Of a DNA stretch of 64,000 nucleotides, positions 10,801 to 20,775 are shown one piece after another. Origin of the DNA: Zelonia costaricensis (Eukaryota; Euglenozoa; Kinetoplastea; Trypanosomatida; Trypanosomatidae); contig JASAOO010003545.1 in assembly GCA_030849075.1 (NCBI GenBank), positions 51,771-115,770 on the forward strand. The letters run 5' to 3'. Every line of letters starts with the position of its first letter. Positions within the stretch are counted from its first letter, which is position 1. Both the position numbers and the translations under genes were made by a program. Under the pieces are notes generated by a model. The model ran no database searches and was not told the DNA's origin. It saw nothing but the letters and a program-made list of their open reading frames with translations.

Positions 10801-12953
10801 AGGACGGGTCGGTGAAGGCGATGACGTTCCCGCTGCAGGCCGGCATCCAGGAGGCGCCCATTGCCGCCCACGCACAGGCCGTCACCCGCATGGTCCTCAC
10901 CTTCGACGAGACGACCCTTTTCACGGCCGGCGTCGACGGCAGCGTCGTCATGTGGGAGGTGTACCCAGAGAAGGATAAGGTCAAGTCCGCGAACGCGACC
11001 AGTGGTGCCACGACGGCGCAGTACCACGACCCGGCGAGTCGACGCAACTTGAACTCCACCGAGGAGGTGCTCGTCACGCGGCAGGAGATGGAGGAGCAGC
11101 ACATCGAGATCGAGAGCCTGCAGCAGTACATCGAGAAGCTCAAGACCGACATGGAAAGCGAGGACAAGCGGCGGGCACACGAGCAGGGCACCCGCACCCG
11201 CGAGCGGGCCGAGGAGCTGCAGCAGGACGCCATTGCGCTTGCCGCCGAGTACGACGCGCTGCAGCACGCCAAGGCGGACCAGGAGCAGACCTTCATGGAC
11301 GCGAAGAATGAAAAGGCGTGCGACGCGGCGCAGGAGCTCGAGGAGGTGGAGACGCAGCGGCAGCGCGAGGTCGACCAGCTCACGGACGACTGCGGCGCGC
11401 TGCAGCACCGGCTCGAGACGACCAAGGTGACCCACGCGACGGAGCTCAAGGCGCTGCGCATCAGCCTGGTGCAGGCCCGCACGGAGGACGAGGCGCACTT
11501 CCAGGACGTGCTGAGCCAGCGCACCGAGGCGGTCCGAAAGCTCGGCCGTCAGCTCGAACACAGCCAGGAAACGAACCGCGTGACGCTGCGCCAGCTCGAG
11601 CTCGACACGGACTCGGAGTCGCAGGCGGTGTTCCAGAAGCAGCAGGGCACCCTGCAGCGGGTGCGGGAGCGGTTCCTGCATCTCAAGGGCGAGGGCGCGG
11701 TGATGCGCAAGAATGCGCTGCGGCTGGAGCGAGAGATCGAAGTGCGCACGAACGAGCTGCAACTGCTCGACGGCGCCAAGGCGGCGCTGCAGACACAGCT
11801 GACGGAGCTCACGCATCAGGTGGCGCAGCTGCACCAGGACATAGACGAGCGCGACAGCGTCACGGAGAAGAAGGAGAAGGTGATCTACAGCCTCAAGAAG
11901 CAGAACCAGGAGCTGGAGAAGCACAAGTACGTCCTGGACCACCAAATCCGCGAGCTCAAGGGGCAAATTGAACCGAAGCAGCGCGAAATCGCGGAGCTGA
12001 ACCAGGAGACGAAGCAGCAGAACGCACACCTCGAGGAGCAGCACACGAGTCACCTCACCCTGCGCCAGAACACCGAGGAGCTGAAGAGGGACATTGCGGA
12101 CCAGCAGCGGACCCTGCAGGCACGGCTGCGCGAGCTGCAGGGACTCGAGACGTACCGCTCGCGGGCGGAGCGCGACATCGGGGAGCTGGCGCACCAGCTG
12201 CAGGATCCGATTCTGCTCGCGGCCGCCGTGAAGGAGCTGTACGATGTGCACGTGGCGCCGCGCGACGTGGAGCAGATCGCTCCGGCAGACCCCAACGTGA
12301 AGCACGAGCTGCAGGCCCAGCTTGGCTACCTCGCCACCTCTGTCGACGCGCTGCGCCGCAAGCTCAAGGCGGACCAGCAGCGGCACAAGAAGGAGGTGTC
12401 GGCAATGATGACGGAGAACCTGTCGCTCATCCGCGAAATCCACGCGCTGCGGGCTGAGATGGACCACCTGCGCGCGCGCGTCGCGGCCGACACGGTGTCC
12501 AAGCAGCAGCAGCAGCAGCACAGCCGCCTCCGCCGCGGGAACGCCGGGTCGGTTAGCCGTGGCGGCGGCCGCCCGGCCAGCGCCGAGCGCAGCGTCGGGG
12601 CTGATACCGGCGCTCTCACCGACGTCTCCGTCTCTGCCGCAGGCGATGGCGGGGCTGGTGGGGGCGGTGGCGCCAGCACCGCGGCGGGCCGCTCCATCCT
12701 GTTTGCGCCGAGCGAGGTGGGCAGCTCGCGCAGTGTGGCGGTGGGGGCGCGGCGGCGGGTGGGGGCCAACACGGCGGGCCAGCGCCCCCCAACGCCGCCC
12801 TTGGACATCGAAACAAACGGGCGCGAGCTGCGCATGCTGCGGGCGTACATCGAGCAGCTCGAGCGCTCCCTCGCTCAGCACCCGTCGTCGGCGGCAGGGC
12901 GCTCAGCGAATGGGCGACTGCCGCCCGTCGATCCCTTTACCGAGACGATGTGA
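7812..12953 (+). CDS. CFAP57: WD40 / coiled-coil flagellar protein, CFAP57 (WDR65) family
   Basis: A 1713-residue protein. The N-terminus (YVFGTNHDGKNCLHWLD, then LVYPVGKTVVL) and the run of WD40 blades fit CFAP57, an axonemal protein tied to inner-arm dynein assembly and motility. Recognisable blades include those around residues 709-750 (HAGRVNGMACS, then SGSDHSIRVWN), 832-870 and 1020-1055 (HAQAVTRMVL, then AGVDGSVVMWE). Low-complexity inserts interrupt the propellers at about 153-222, 427-576 and 932-970. Residues about 1085-1557 form a long, nearly unbroken Glu/Gln/Arg-rich coiled coil; the tail is Gly/Ala-rich, ending with a short helix. Start: first ATG of the biased frame, preceded by GT and T-rich DNA. 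Other WD40/coiled-coil CFAPs (CFAP43/44) are possible but fit the N-terminus less well. Confidence 0.83.
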   Translation: MDARRALVKRYVFGTNHDGKNCLHWLDDGSLVYPVGKTVVLQQPSSCTQRFLEAAYQSTAITAIAMSANKKFMAIAESGTHPQVQIIDTVTRKRRKVLSVTDLDSDRYIALSFSSDGRHLVTQGGAPGWNLHYWNWERSQPLACVSVGQVYAASMQAQGASGGSRAANAAGASASGATLGRAGSASARREGDGQNAAGKRGNANSASSRGLGGGGGRGTSRSPVQVVTSIGVCPLDPLLVTVAGIGFFRFYRYTEGLLQPQPSVGVPREQSETFSTHLWVTEHNIVAATHSGRLLLIQDGRFMRAIDMPPMDPAQPPPGMASGNYTDPLLEGTAAATAIDVVTCIAPTHQQQQNRVQRNSGFIAGTSHGNVLIFQGDGSFANEGVGHNSIDAFADDVGLGDTTGYAFVCRLEVPAFEAGEPQTQNPHQQQQQHAMLTALTRAGGVAAGDAAAIAAAAFAPPVSPSKIGGGADGGAARNDASSPMGRGRAGRLFQLREQAPTKNSSGAATAKGARRATESPPLGEVASRRAAAGAGGGGDGASGRGGGAAAAGATPGAATTSVATAAADLASASSAGSDGPRYSISALALDQAEECLAVLTSAGRLYGLDFQQNWTSREAMFQTSHYTTMQNIGAGTAAVSEGGALMLAGVPQPPPAAASASEQAGGDRAENAGGGTAEALLQRSPSLATPQPGHVSTRSLLFRSLYPFTHAGRVNGMACSVRKPLLITSGSDHSIRVWNTHTGQLLMCQYFPLEPGAVAIHPDGLMAVVCFPDKVRIMSVLWSSLRERRTVNLRNASDVCFSKGGQLIAVVHSNLVDVINANTCELQGQLRGHPQRIKDFQWCSTTAYPTDNRVVTCSSDGMIMDWNMSEMRKQTEHSDKRFQYVAVASDDRSVWAVAAPTSATALDVSWKVLLREIDRQSLGSTGTAGVPAGGASGGGAGGGMAGAASSVTGAAAASGTGVGGALGNSVGDYEFTETALTRLMVAPHQRVLLAGAEDGSVKAMTFPLQAGIQEAPIAAHAQAVTRMVLTFDETTLFTAGVDGSVVMWEVYPEKDKVKSANATSGATTAQYHDPASRRNLNSTEEVLVTRQEMEEQHIEIESLQQYIEKLKTDMESEDKRRAHEQGTRTRERAEELQQDAIALAAEYDALQHAKADQEQTFMDAKNEKACDAAQELEEVETQRQREVDQLTDDCGALQHRLETTKVTHATELKALRISLVQARTEDEAHFQDVLSQRTEAVRKLGRQLEHSQETNRVTLRQLELDTDSESQAVFQKQQGTLQRVRERFLHLKGEGAVMRKNALRLEREIEVRTNELQLLDGAKAALQTQLTELTHQVAQLHQDIDERDSVTEKKEKVIYSLKKQNQELEKHKYVLDHQIRELKGQIEPKQREIAELNQETKQQNAHLEEQHTSHLTLRQNTEELKRDIADQQRTLQARLRELQGLETYRSRAERDIGELAHQLQDPILLAAAVKELYDVHVAPRDVEQIAPADPNVKHELQAQLGYLATSVDALRRKLKADQQRHKKEVSAMMTENLSLIREIHALRAEMDHLRARVAADTVSKQQQQQHSRLRRGNAGSVSRGGGRPASAERSVGADTGALTDVSVSAAGDGGAGGGGGASTAAGRSILFAPSEVGSSRSVAVGARRRVGANTAGQRPPTPPLDIETNGRELRMLRAYIEQLERSLAQHPSSAAGRSANGRLPPVDPFTETM

Positions 12954-14604
12954 ATGACGTGTGTGTGTGTGTGTGTGTCAGGATTTGGGTGCGTGCCTGT
13001 AGTGTGTGTTTCCCTGTCGGTTCTGCTTTCTCTCTCCTCTGTCGCGTGTTGCCGTCGATGTCTATCAGCTCTAGCTTAGCCGTCCTGATCCTGCCGCTGC
13101 GTGTGTGTATGTTTGTGTGTGTCCTGGCTGGATTGGGCTCGGCTGCCGCGTCGCCTCGCCCCCCTCCCCCCCGCCGCGTCTCCTCGTTCATGTCTGCGCT
13201 ACCCCTTCGAGTACTCCCGCCCCGTCCTTCACCCCCTTCCCTCGTTCGCGTGCTTGCACTCGCGCCAGAGGGTGGACGGGCTGAGGAAGGCGCGTGAAAA
13301 GGGCGGGGGAAGTGCTGTGTTGTGGAGATGTGGTGGAGCCGTCTGACGTGTTTAACGATGTATGTACATGTATTGTAGCGAGGAGACGCATCACACAACG
13401 TCCCCTCTACCCTCGCCCCATCTATCTCTCGTGTTATCCGGGCGGCCAACCCGTCAACCCGTTTGGGTGCCGCGCCGCCCCCTCATGTCGCCACTGCGGT
13501 GCTCCTTCTTGCTTTGCTTTTGGGCCGCACGCCTCTCCTTTCCCCCCCACCCCTCCTCCTCTGTTGCTCGTTCTTCTCCGTGATGACTCAACATCCAGAG
13601 CCGCACGAGAGCGCGCGCGTGCGGAGGAGAAGGGGCTGGGGGGCGGCGGCGGCCGGGTACCTCTACAGCGGAAGAGATGGACGCGGCACGGTGCTCTGAA
13701 TGATGTTGATCAGCCTCCCCCCCTCTCTCCCCGCCCCATCGAGTGGCATGCACACACACACACGTACAGCGAAGATGCAAAACGCAGTAACAGCGATAAA
13801 AACAATGTGAGCCATGACGGCGGGTCGGAGGCGCATGCTGCAGTCGATCCAGAGCGGCCGGCAGCGGCCCTGCTGGGTGACGGCACACAGGACACACACA
13901 CACGCGGGAGTTCTTCTCCCCTCTGCTTGTCTCCGTACGGCCCCTCCTCCGCTGCTCGAGAGGACCGCGTCTCTCGCATCGAGCGAATGCGCGGAAGGGC
14001 ACGTCTTTCCCCGACCCCCCCCCCCCTCCCCGCTCCCACCTCTCTTGAGGTGCATCACCTGCTCGTCATGGACGCAGAGGGTGTGCAGCTGCCTCGCCTT
14101 CCTCGCGCAGAGTGTGCGGTTGGAGCCGCTACGCCAGTCAGCAGCAGGTGTGCGCGCGCCCCCCCTCTCTCGCCGCACCCTCCCGGTAGGCTCACCGGCT
14201 TCTATGCCTTCCACTTCCCCGACCCTATGCGGCTCCTCGACACTGCTGGCTTGTCACGCACCTTGTCTCTCCGTCACTTTCACATTCACCACAAAACTCG
14301 CGGTGTGTGATGCTCCGGGCAGATCACACACCGCTGGCACGACGTGCTGTGTCACACCGCGACCTACCGGAGGAACAGAGCGCCGTCGCAGCGCACGCGC
14401 GCACGGCTATCGTCTAGTGAAGAGGCGCGTGCGTCGGGCGCATCGCTTCCTTTTTTTTGTTCTTCAGTTATGCTCGCCTCGCGGCCACAACGCACAGACA
14501 CACACACACACACTGACCGACACTGCTTCCCCGCTGTCTCTCTTCACGTGCGCTTCCGCAGCCATCCTTCTCCCTCCTTTGTCACTGCAGCCTGTGCGAA
14601 GCGA
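12954..14604. other. Intergenic region
   Basis: A 1.65-kb gap. (GT)n starts only a few bases after the CFAP57-like stop (about 12959-12979) and recurs near 13097-13120. (CA)n lies near 13749-13763 and 14497-14513, and C/T-rich tracts near 13150-13240, 13540-13560 and 14005-14040. The long open frames crossing this stretch are low complexity and I do not accept them. Confidence 0.65.
14560..14590 (+). other. Candidate SL trans-splice acceptors for the SET-like gene
   Basis: Two AG dinucleotides (14560-14561 and 14589-14590) each end a C/T-rich stretch and lie 43 and 14 nt before the ATG at 14605. Using either would leave the CA-rich frame upstream, including the ATG at 14470, outside the mRNA, which supports the 14605 start. 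Inferred from sequence only. Confidence 0.45.
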
Positions 14605-15717
14605 ATGCGTCGCTCACATTGTTTGGCCGGCAACGGGCTGGCCGGTGGTGGCCTCCCGCTGCACCGCGACACGACCCAGAAGCCGCGCATGGTGACGGAG
14701 GTCGGGGCGTGGCTCTACAAGCGGGAAACAATGCAGGCCTTCAACCAGTGGTGCCGCCAGCATCAAGTCCGCGCCTACGGCAACGTTAAGATGACGTCAA
14801 CGATCCACTTTGCGCGGTGCCTGCGCGTGGCGAAGCCGCTGCACCCCGGGCAAGCCATCATCACGTGCCCGCTCTCCGCCACCTTCAACTTCCTGACGGT
14901 GGCGCGCGAGATGTACGACTGCGCCTCCACCGCGTTCCCGCTGCAGCTCAACTGGATGAACTACAACGAGCGGCTGCCGTACATGCGCAGCGCCTGCACG
15001 TACGAGTTCGCGCAAGCCGGCTGGATGGCCCGCATCGCGTCGCTGGAGGAGTCGCCCTTCACCCCGTACGTGCACTACCTCTTCGAGGACACGCGCGGCC
15101 GCGACGGCATCTCGAACGGCCTAGGTAAGGAGCGGGAGGAGGAGAGCGGCATGGTCGATCACTACTTGTCCGAGATGGCGACCGACGCCTGCGAGGACCC
15201 GGACGCGTTTCTCGAGAACTTCTTCCGCGGCCTCGCGTGCGTGCACCTCCGCTCCCAGCCGATCGAGGCGCCGGCGGTCGAGGCGTGCATCCCTGGCACG
15301 AACTTCTTCAAGGCCAAGTCGGGCGAGATGTACGTGCCGACACTGATGCCGCTCGTGGACGCGGTGCCGCAGCTCGAGGATGGAGCGCACAACACCGTGC
15401 TAGAGTACTTCCCCTACACCGACATCGCCACGCTGCGGACGCAGTGCACGGAGCTGCAGATTCCCTTCTTCGAGGCGGGAAAGGAGGCACCCATCGTCGC
15501 GGAGGAGACACAGAGGATTAACGTCGAACACGAGCTGATGGATTTCAAGCAGCTCATGGGCGGCGGCTTCTTCGCGCTGCGTGCGTTGAAGCCGCTGGAG
15601 GTCGGCGACGTCCTTTATCTGCGCCGCTTCCCGGACGAGGCGAATCGAGCGGGGGAGCGGATGATGAACGCGCAGGTGCTCGACGCCAACCGCATCCTCT
15701 CCCGCGACGACGGCTAG
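14605..15717 (+). CDS. Degenerate SET-domain-like protein (SETD3/Rubisco-LSMT-like), conserved hypothetical
   Basis: A 370-residue protein. Residues about 56-100 (TIHFARCLRVAKPLHPGQAI and onward) resemble the entry strand of LSMT/SETD3-type SET domains ('G.Gl.A...i..Ge.i...P'). A helical insert follows, then a YVPTLMPLVDAVPQLE stretch at about 241-260 where the family has a 'vP..DmlNH' motif, and GGFFALRALKPLEVGDVLYL near 318-338 where it has 'v.a...i..GeEi...Y'. The Asn-His pair and the final catalytic Tyr are not evident, so an active methyltransferase is doubtful; it may be a structural relic. No signal peptide or membrane segment is clear. An upstream in-frame ATG at 14470 would add 45 low-complexity, CA-repeat-encoded residues and is rejected. 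Family call is by pattern only. Confidence 0.6.
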   Translation: MRRSHCLAGNGLAGGGLPLHRDTTQKPRMVTEVGAWLYKRETMQAFNQWCRQHQVRAYGNVKMTSTIHFARCLRVAKPLHPGQAIITCPLSATFNFLTVAREMYDCASTAFPLQLNWMNYNERLPYMRSACTYEFAQAGWMARIASLEESPFTPYVHYLFEDTRGRDGISNGLGKEREEESGMVDHYLSEMATDACEDPDAFLENFFRGLACVHLRSQPIEAPAVEACIPGTNFFKAKSGEMYVPTLMPLVDAVPQLEDGAHNTVLEYFPYTDIATLRTQCTELQIPFFEAGKEAPIVAEETQRINVEHELMDFKQLMGGGFFALRALKPLEVGDVLYLRRFPDEANRAGERMMNAQVLDANRILSRDDG

Positions 15718-16543
15718 AGGGGCGCGGGATGGACGGAAGGGGAGCGACGCACACAATGCTGCAGCTTCGCCTTGTGGACGATGGCGGAGAACGGTGCATC
15801 GGCCGGAACTGCGTTGCAGCCTGGGGCGTGCGTGCACTCCATGCTGCGCCTCTCTGCTGTTTGCCCTTTCGCTGGCCTCGATGCCTTTGACCTCCATGGC
15901 CGCGCGCGGTGCAGCGGTTGAGTGGGCTCGGGGCGGCTCTCTTCACAGGTTGTGCTCCGCCCTCACTCTTCCTGTGTAGGGCAGAGTACCGTGTATGTAT
16001 GTGTGTGTGTGTGTGCGTTGACGCAGCGCTTACTCGGGCCCCTGAGGCTCGACAAGCAAGAGAGAAAAAAAGCAAAGCGTGTAGACGAGAACAGCTGAAC
16101 TGCAACGCCGGGTGAGGAACGGCGATTTGCATATGGCGGATAAGGAGAATGCGTGATGCCGCCATTTTCGTCCTGTCTGCGATCGTCATCACTGTGGCAT
16201 CTGCTGTCTCGTATCAGCCGCTCCTCCCTTTTTTGGGCGCGTGTGCGAGCTGCTTCCTCGAGGTCACTGCGTCCAGGTTTGTGTTCGCCTTCAATTCGTG
16301 CAACCGTCACAACTCTCCCCTTTCATACGCGCCCCCTCCCCCCCTGCCCGCACTTGCGGGCTGCATTGCGTGCGATACTCCACATGTCACGAGCTTCTTG
16401 AAAAAAAAAGGAAGGAGAAACACACACGCTTGCAAGTTCTCGCGAACGCATTCACATCCGGCTCACTCCACCGACCCAGGCATCAACCCTTCAATCCCCC
16501 TCCCTCACACACACACACACACAACTTCCAACATCAGCGAACC
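15718..16543. other. Intergenic region
   Basis: An 826-bp gap. (GT)n at about 15994-16016, a C-rich run near 16330-16348, an A-run at 16402-16409 and (CA)n at 16507-16522, ending 21 nt before the next ATG. No gene is seen. Confidence 0.65.
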
Positions 16544-16711
16544 ATGAAGTGGGCTTCGTACCAGTCGAACATGTACAGGTACGGGCTGGTGTTCATGTGC
16601 GCTGCGTCGCTGCTTGCGCTTATGAACGACGGCGGCGGCACCAAGGCGCAGTGGGATTGGATGCGGCAACAGCAAGAGGCTCGTAGTGCGGAGAAGAAGC
16701 GGCTGCAGTAG
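16544..16711 (+). CDS. Small single-span membrane protein, unknown function
   Basis: A 55-residue protein beginning MKWASYQSNMYRYG. A hydrophobic segment (about 14-27, GLVFMCAASLLALM) is followed by a charged helix rich in Gln/Arg/Lys (about 36-55). Codon use is GC3-biased like the large genes, and the start follows a CA repeat and a pyrimidine-rich stretch, as at several true starts here. The short hydrophobic N-terminal span plus basic tail resembles small accessory subunits of mitochondrial respiratory or ATP-synthase complexes, but I cannot assign it to any. It is easily missed by length cut-offs. Confidence 0.62.
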   Translation: MKWASYQSNMYRYGLVFMCAASLLALMNDGGGTKAQWDWMRQQQEARSAEKKRLQ

Positions 16712-17675
16712 GAAGCCTGTCAAGGGGGGGGGGGGACGAGTAGACGGGTAGTCAAGGGGGAGAGATAGCCAAGTGTGTGTCAGACCTTGTGCTGCCACCA
16801 CACGCGTGCCCTCCTTCTCTACGCGCATCTTCTCTTCCCTCTTCCTCTCCGACGCAGCACAAGGTACGCGCACGCGGTGACAAGGGCAATCCGCATCCCC
16901 CCTCCCTGCCCCCGTCCGCATCTCCCGCACTTCTCCTGCGCTGTCGAGTCACCTTCTCCTCTTCACCCCTTCCAAAAACACACACACACACACATACACG
17001 CACACTCAGCTGATGCGTCTAGCGACGTTCTAGTGCGCAGCGCTGCCCCGCATCGTGTTCTAGCCTCGCGTCCCTTCCCTATCCCTCAACACCACCGCGT
17101 GTTGCTGTCTGAGATGTGTGTGTGTGTGTGTGTCTGTGTGCTGCTGGCTGCCCCTTCCACTTTTGCCACCTCCCCTCCCCTCACGTGTATGGACGCTCAC
17201 ACACACACTCACACACACACGTCCTTTGCGAAAGGTGAGAGCACCCGAGCTTCCCATTCTTCCATCGCCATCCACCACCCAGCTCCTCTTCCACACCGCC
17301 GCCGCTCGCCACCCCCCCTTCCCCTCTCTCCCTCTTGCCCGTCCATCTCCTTCCTTCACTGAGTCTCCACACATTGACGGCACCCTCCCCCCCACTTACA
17401 CCGCAAGCGCACCACTCCTGATCCTCGTCCCCCCCTCGTCGCTCTCGTCCGTTCTGCACGTCTGCTCTTCACCCGACGACACCGGCTCGCGCCCCCCCCC
17501 CTGAGCCACGCGGTGGGACTACCACATCAGCATCGCGTATATAAGCGCCCTCCCAAAGGTTCCACCTCACTCCAGCACGCACCCGCTCGATTTGCGTACT
17601 CTCGCTTTTTTTCTTTTCTCGCCTTCTCTCCGCCGCTCTCCCCCCCGCCCCCCCCCCCCCCCCCCCGCCCCCGCC

Positions 17676-17694
17676 NNNNNNNNNNNNNNNNNNN
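17676..17694. other. Assembly gap (19 N)
   Basis: Nineteen N directly follow a long C-rich run (17641-17675). A homopolymer of this kind often breaks assembly; the true gap length is unknown. Confidence 0.95.
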
Positions 17695-18507
17695 GGCCCT
17701 CGTCAAACGAGATCACACAAAGGAGGACCGAACTCACACGTTGCCGGTTCCCAAAGCCCCCTTCAGTCCCTTCTCCTTCTCCCGCATTTTTTTCTCTGCC
17801 GCTTTCCCGTTGGCTCGCCACGCCACGCCACTCCCCTCCCTCTATCATCAACGCACGCGTGCGCACACCAATACACACACACACCAGCGCGATCAAGCTC
17901 CCTCGCCCCTCTGCCGCACCTGCTGCGGTGACTCGCTTCTCAGCTGAAGAGGACACCGCAGCTCTGAGTGTCGTGACGGCGAACGTGGTTGCGTGTGTCT
18001 GTGTGTGTTTGTGTGCCTGAGTGTGTTTACCTCCGTCTACACCCCCGCTCTCCCCCTCCCTCCTCCACTACCGAGGTCTCGGCGTAGTCAGCACCTTTCC
18101 CTGGCGTCTTGTGTTCTACTCATCAGCACGTGGTTGCGGTTGCGTGCGTGTGTGCGTGTCTGCATTCACGAACCCTCTTTGGCGTCCTCCTGCTCACGTT
18201 TCTCACCTTGAAACCGAAGCACTACTTGCACCTCTTCGCCCCCCCTCAAACACAGTCGCACCGCGCCTCTGCCGTGGCTACCCCACTCTCCCCCCCGCGC
18301 TTCATCCCTGTAGTTTTGACGTGCGTCTCGTGAGATTTCGGCTACCCGCTTTTCCTTTCTCCTCTTCTGCTTTCCCTCTTGGCCCTCGTTCTCGCTCTCT
18401 CTACCCCCGCCTCTTCACCCCCATCGTGTCGCCTCGGTCCTCCTCGCAGCTACTGCGACAGAGACAGGGGACGTCGGTCTACTGCTGCTGAAAGCTTCTC
18501 TGCCAAC

Positions 18508-18508
<1 letters not shown>

Positions 18509-18563
<55 letters not shown>
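18509..18563. repeat. (TG)27 microsatellite
   Basis: An uninterrupted 55-nt TG repeat, the longest perfect dinucleotide tract in the window, within gene-free DNA. A shorter GT tract follows at about 18620-18635. Confidence 0.95.
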
Positions 18564-18564
<1 letters not shown>

Positions 18565-20665
18565 ACGGCGTTATCACTGCGCACGGCGCGTGCTTGCGTG
18601 TTTCCACATCTCAACTGCCTGTGTGTGTGTGTGTGTACGTGCGTGTGTGTGGCGCGTAGGCTCGCCCCCCTTCCCCCCCTTTTCGGGCTTCCGCACACGC
18701 ACGAACTCAAACACATTACAAGAAAAAAAACAGGAGGAGAAGCTGCAGCACACGTTTGCGCCTCGCTCCACCGCACTCTTTGTTCTCTCTCGGTTTCTTC
18801 GCATCTCTTTCACGTTCGCGTTGACGACGCCGCCGCCGCCTTTGTGCTTTCGCTGCTCCGCTGGCCTTTCCGCCACTGCGCTTGTTTTCACGTTTCACGT
18901 CTCTTGTCTCACACTTTTCTCCTTCTGCTTTATTTGGCTCTCTGCCGCATCAGCGATTGGCGCTGGGTCGGTGCAGAGAGGTACGCTGTGTGACGCTTCA
19001 GCTGCCCACAATTGCCAACGTCTCCACTGACCGCGTCGCCACACCCGCTCGCGCTGCGTGTGTGCCTGTGTGCGCTTCACGCTCCCCCTTTTCTTGGTCT
19101 TCTCACGCCTCCTCACACCGCCTCATCAAAGTCGCAACCGCCACTCGCTTGTGAGTTCTTCGTGCGTGGCGGATCACCTCTGTGCGAGGGCAAGTCAGCC
19201 GCAGCCCCCCCCCCCCTCGCCGCCCTTCTGTTTATCTCCTTACCCGCTCCTCGTCTCCTGCTCTTTGTTTTCTTTGCTCCCTCTCTCTCTCTCTATCCGT
19301 CCGCTCGTCACTGCTTCGCATATTGCGCGTCTGTTCAGCCGATCGAGTGGCGGACACGTGCGTGTGCGTGTGTGAGTTGCCGTGTGTGTGTTGGTGTGTG
19401 GCTTTGCCCGGGTGCACTGCCTCCTCCTCCGCCTATCACTCCTCTGGCGCGTTCTTCCAGCTGCCCCCCTCCCCCCGCCAGCCTCCTTCACACGGCTTAC
19501 GAGTATCTCGTCGGCATTTTTTTTTTTCCCGTGGGACTGCCTGCACGCGCGGACGTGTGTGTGTGTGTGATCCGGGGCATCGAAACTCCTCTTCTCTCCT
19601 CTCCCTCCCTCCCCCTCGTGCAAAGCGTGCGTGTGGACGGTCCGTCCGTGGGTCTGCCGCCTCCCCTCCCTACCACCTCCCTCTCAACCCCCCTCCCTCC
19701 CTCCCCTGTGTCCTCCTTCCTGTCGACTCATGTATGGTGCGCGTTGCTGATCAACTCTGCTGTTTTCACCCTACCTCTGTGCGCTTGTGTGTGTCGCGCG
19801 TGTGAGCCCGTGAGCCTGTGTGTGTGTGTCTAGTTGTTTGATTCACGGCGACGAGCGCGTGTGTCAACGCACCCAAGTACCCGGGTAGTGTGTGTGTGTA
19901 TCCTTGTGTTGTCCTTGCGAGTGCGTTGAGTGTGTTTGTGTGTGTGTGTGCGTGGGCTTCTTCGCTTTCGTTTGTGTGCCAGCGGAGCGCACACAACGCC
20001 GTTGTGAACACAGCAGTTTCTCCCTTTTTTTTCTTTTTCGACATCCGTCACCCCCCCCCCTTCACCAAACTCGCGGCGAGATCGTACATTGTCTCGTCAG
20101 CGCCACTGTCTTTTCATGGGCTTTGGCCTTTTCCGCCTGCTCTCCACGTCAACAGTGACTCCGTCGTCACGCGGGTGTGGCCGCCAAATGTGTCGCTGAC
20201 CGGTCACCGCTGCCACGTGTCCCCCCCCCCGCTCTCCGCCCCTTCTTTCCACAAAGCCGACCCTTCTCCCCTCCCTTTCCCTTCGCAGGAGCTTCTCCTT
20301 CACCGTCCCGGAGTCCTGTTTGTCGTATCCGCCTGCCGCACTCCTGCGTGATCGGCTGTGCTTGTGCGCGTGCTGTTGTTTGTGATCGGAGTCGCCCGCT
20401 CTTCGGACCTGTGCTCCGCGTCATCCCCGACTCCTCGTGCCACGGCTCTCCGACTCTGTCACGCTGTCCCCCCTCCCCCCAACACGTCTAGTGCTTCCCT
20501 TGGCTTAGCCGCTGTGAATGCGCGATCACGTGGGCGTGCGCGTTTGTGCGTGTGATAGCTTGTGTGACTGCTAGCACGTGTTTTCGGTGCACGCTTCTCC
20601 TTCCGTGGGCTTCGCCTCTTCATCTTCTTCTTTTCCTTTTTGTTTTTTCCGGGCTTCCGTTACGT

Positions 20666-20756
20666 AGGCGACAACGCGGGTCGTCCACGCTATCGTGGCG
20701 CAAACACGAAGCAGTGCCCCCGCTCCGTCTCTTGACGTCTTCTTCTTTGTCTTCAG
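20666..20756 (+). other. Candidate SL trans-splice acceptors for the PI4K-like gene
   Basis: A long T/C-rich tract (about 20592-20660) leads to AG at 20666-20667, and a second one (about 20728-20754) to AG at 20755-20756. These would give 5' leaders of 108 and 19 nt before the ATG at 20776. Inferred from sequence only. Confidence 0.45.
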
Positions 20757-20775
20757 TAGCACCCGTGCCGAGGTG

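Larger units (their letters stand above)
16712..20775. other. 4-kb gene-free interval with assembly gap
   Basis: No acceptable coding sequence on either strand: all frames are Cys-Val, Thr-His or Pro/Ser/Leu runs from GT, CA and C/T tracts. Contents include CA near 16977-16993 and 17201-17220, GT near 17115-17137, C homopolymers ending in a 19-N gap (17676-17694), the longest (TG)n of the window (18509-18563) and a further series of GT and C/T tracts to about 20650. The size and the gap mean a gene may be partly missing from the assembly. Confidence 0.65.

Noticed and set aside
10161..12881. 906-codon antisense open frame opposite the CFAP57-like gene
   Set aside because: Antisense shadow of a GC3-rich, coiled-coil gene: stop codons are depleted in that frame. 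The protein is Leu/Arg/His-rich with no recognisable domain, and its strand opposes the whole array.
13579..13700. Possible C/D-box snoRNA (GTGATGA, then CTGA about 115 nt later)
   Set aside because: Spacing too long for trypanosomatid C/D snoRNAs, no C'/D' boxes or terminal stem, and single rather than clustered.
18509..18563. Tandem repeat tract considered as CRISPR-like or satellite array
   Set aside because: Plain dinucleotide repeat with no spacer structure; the window is eukaryotic.
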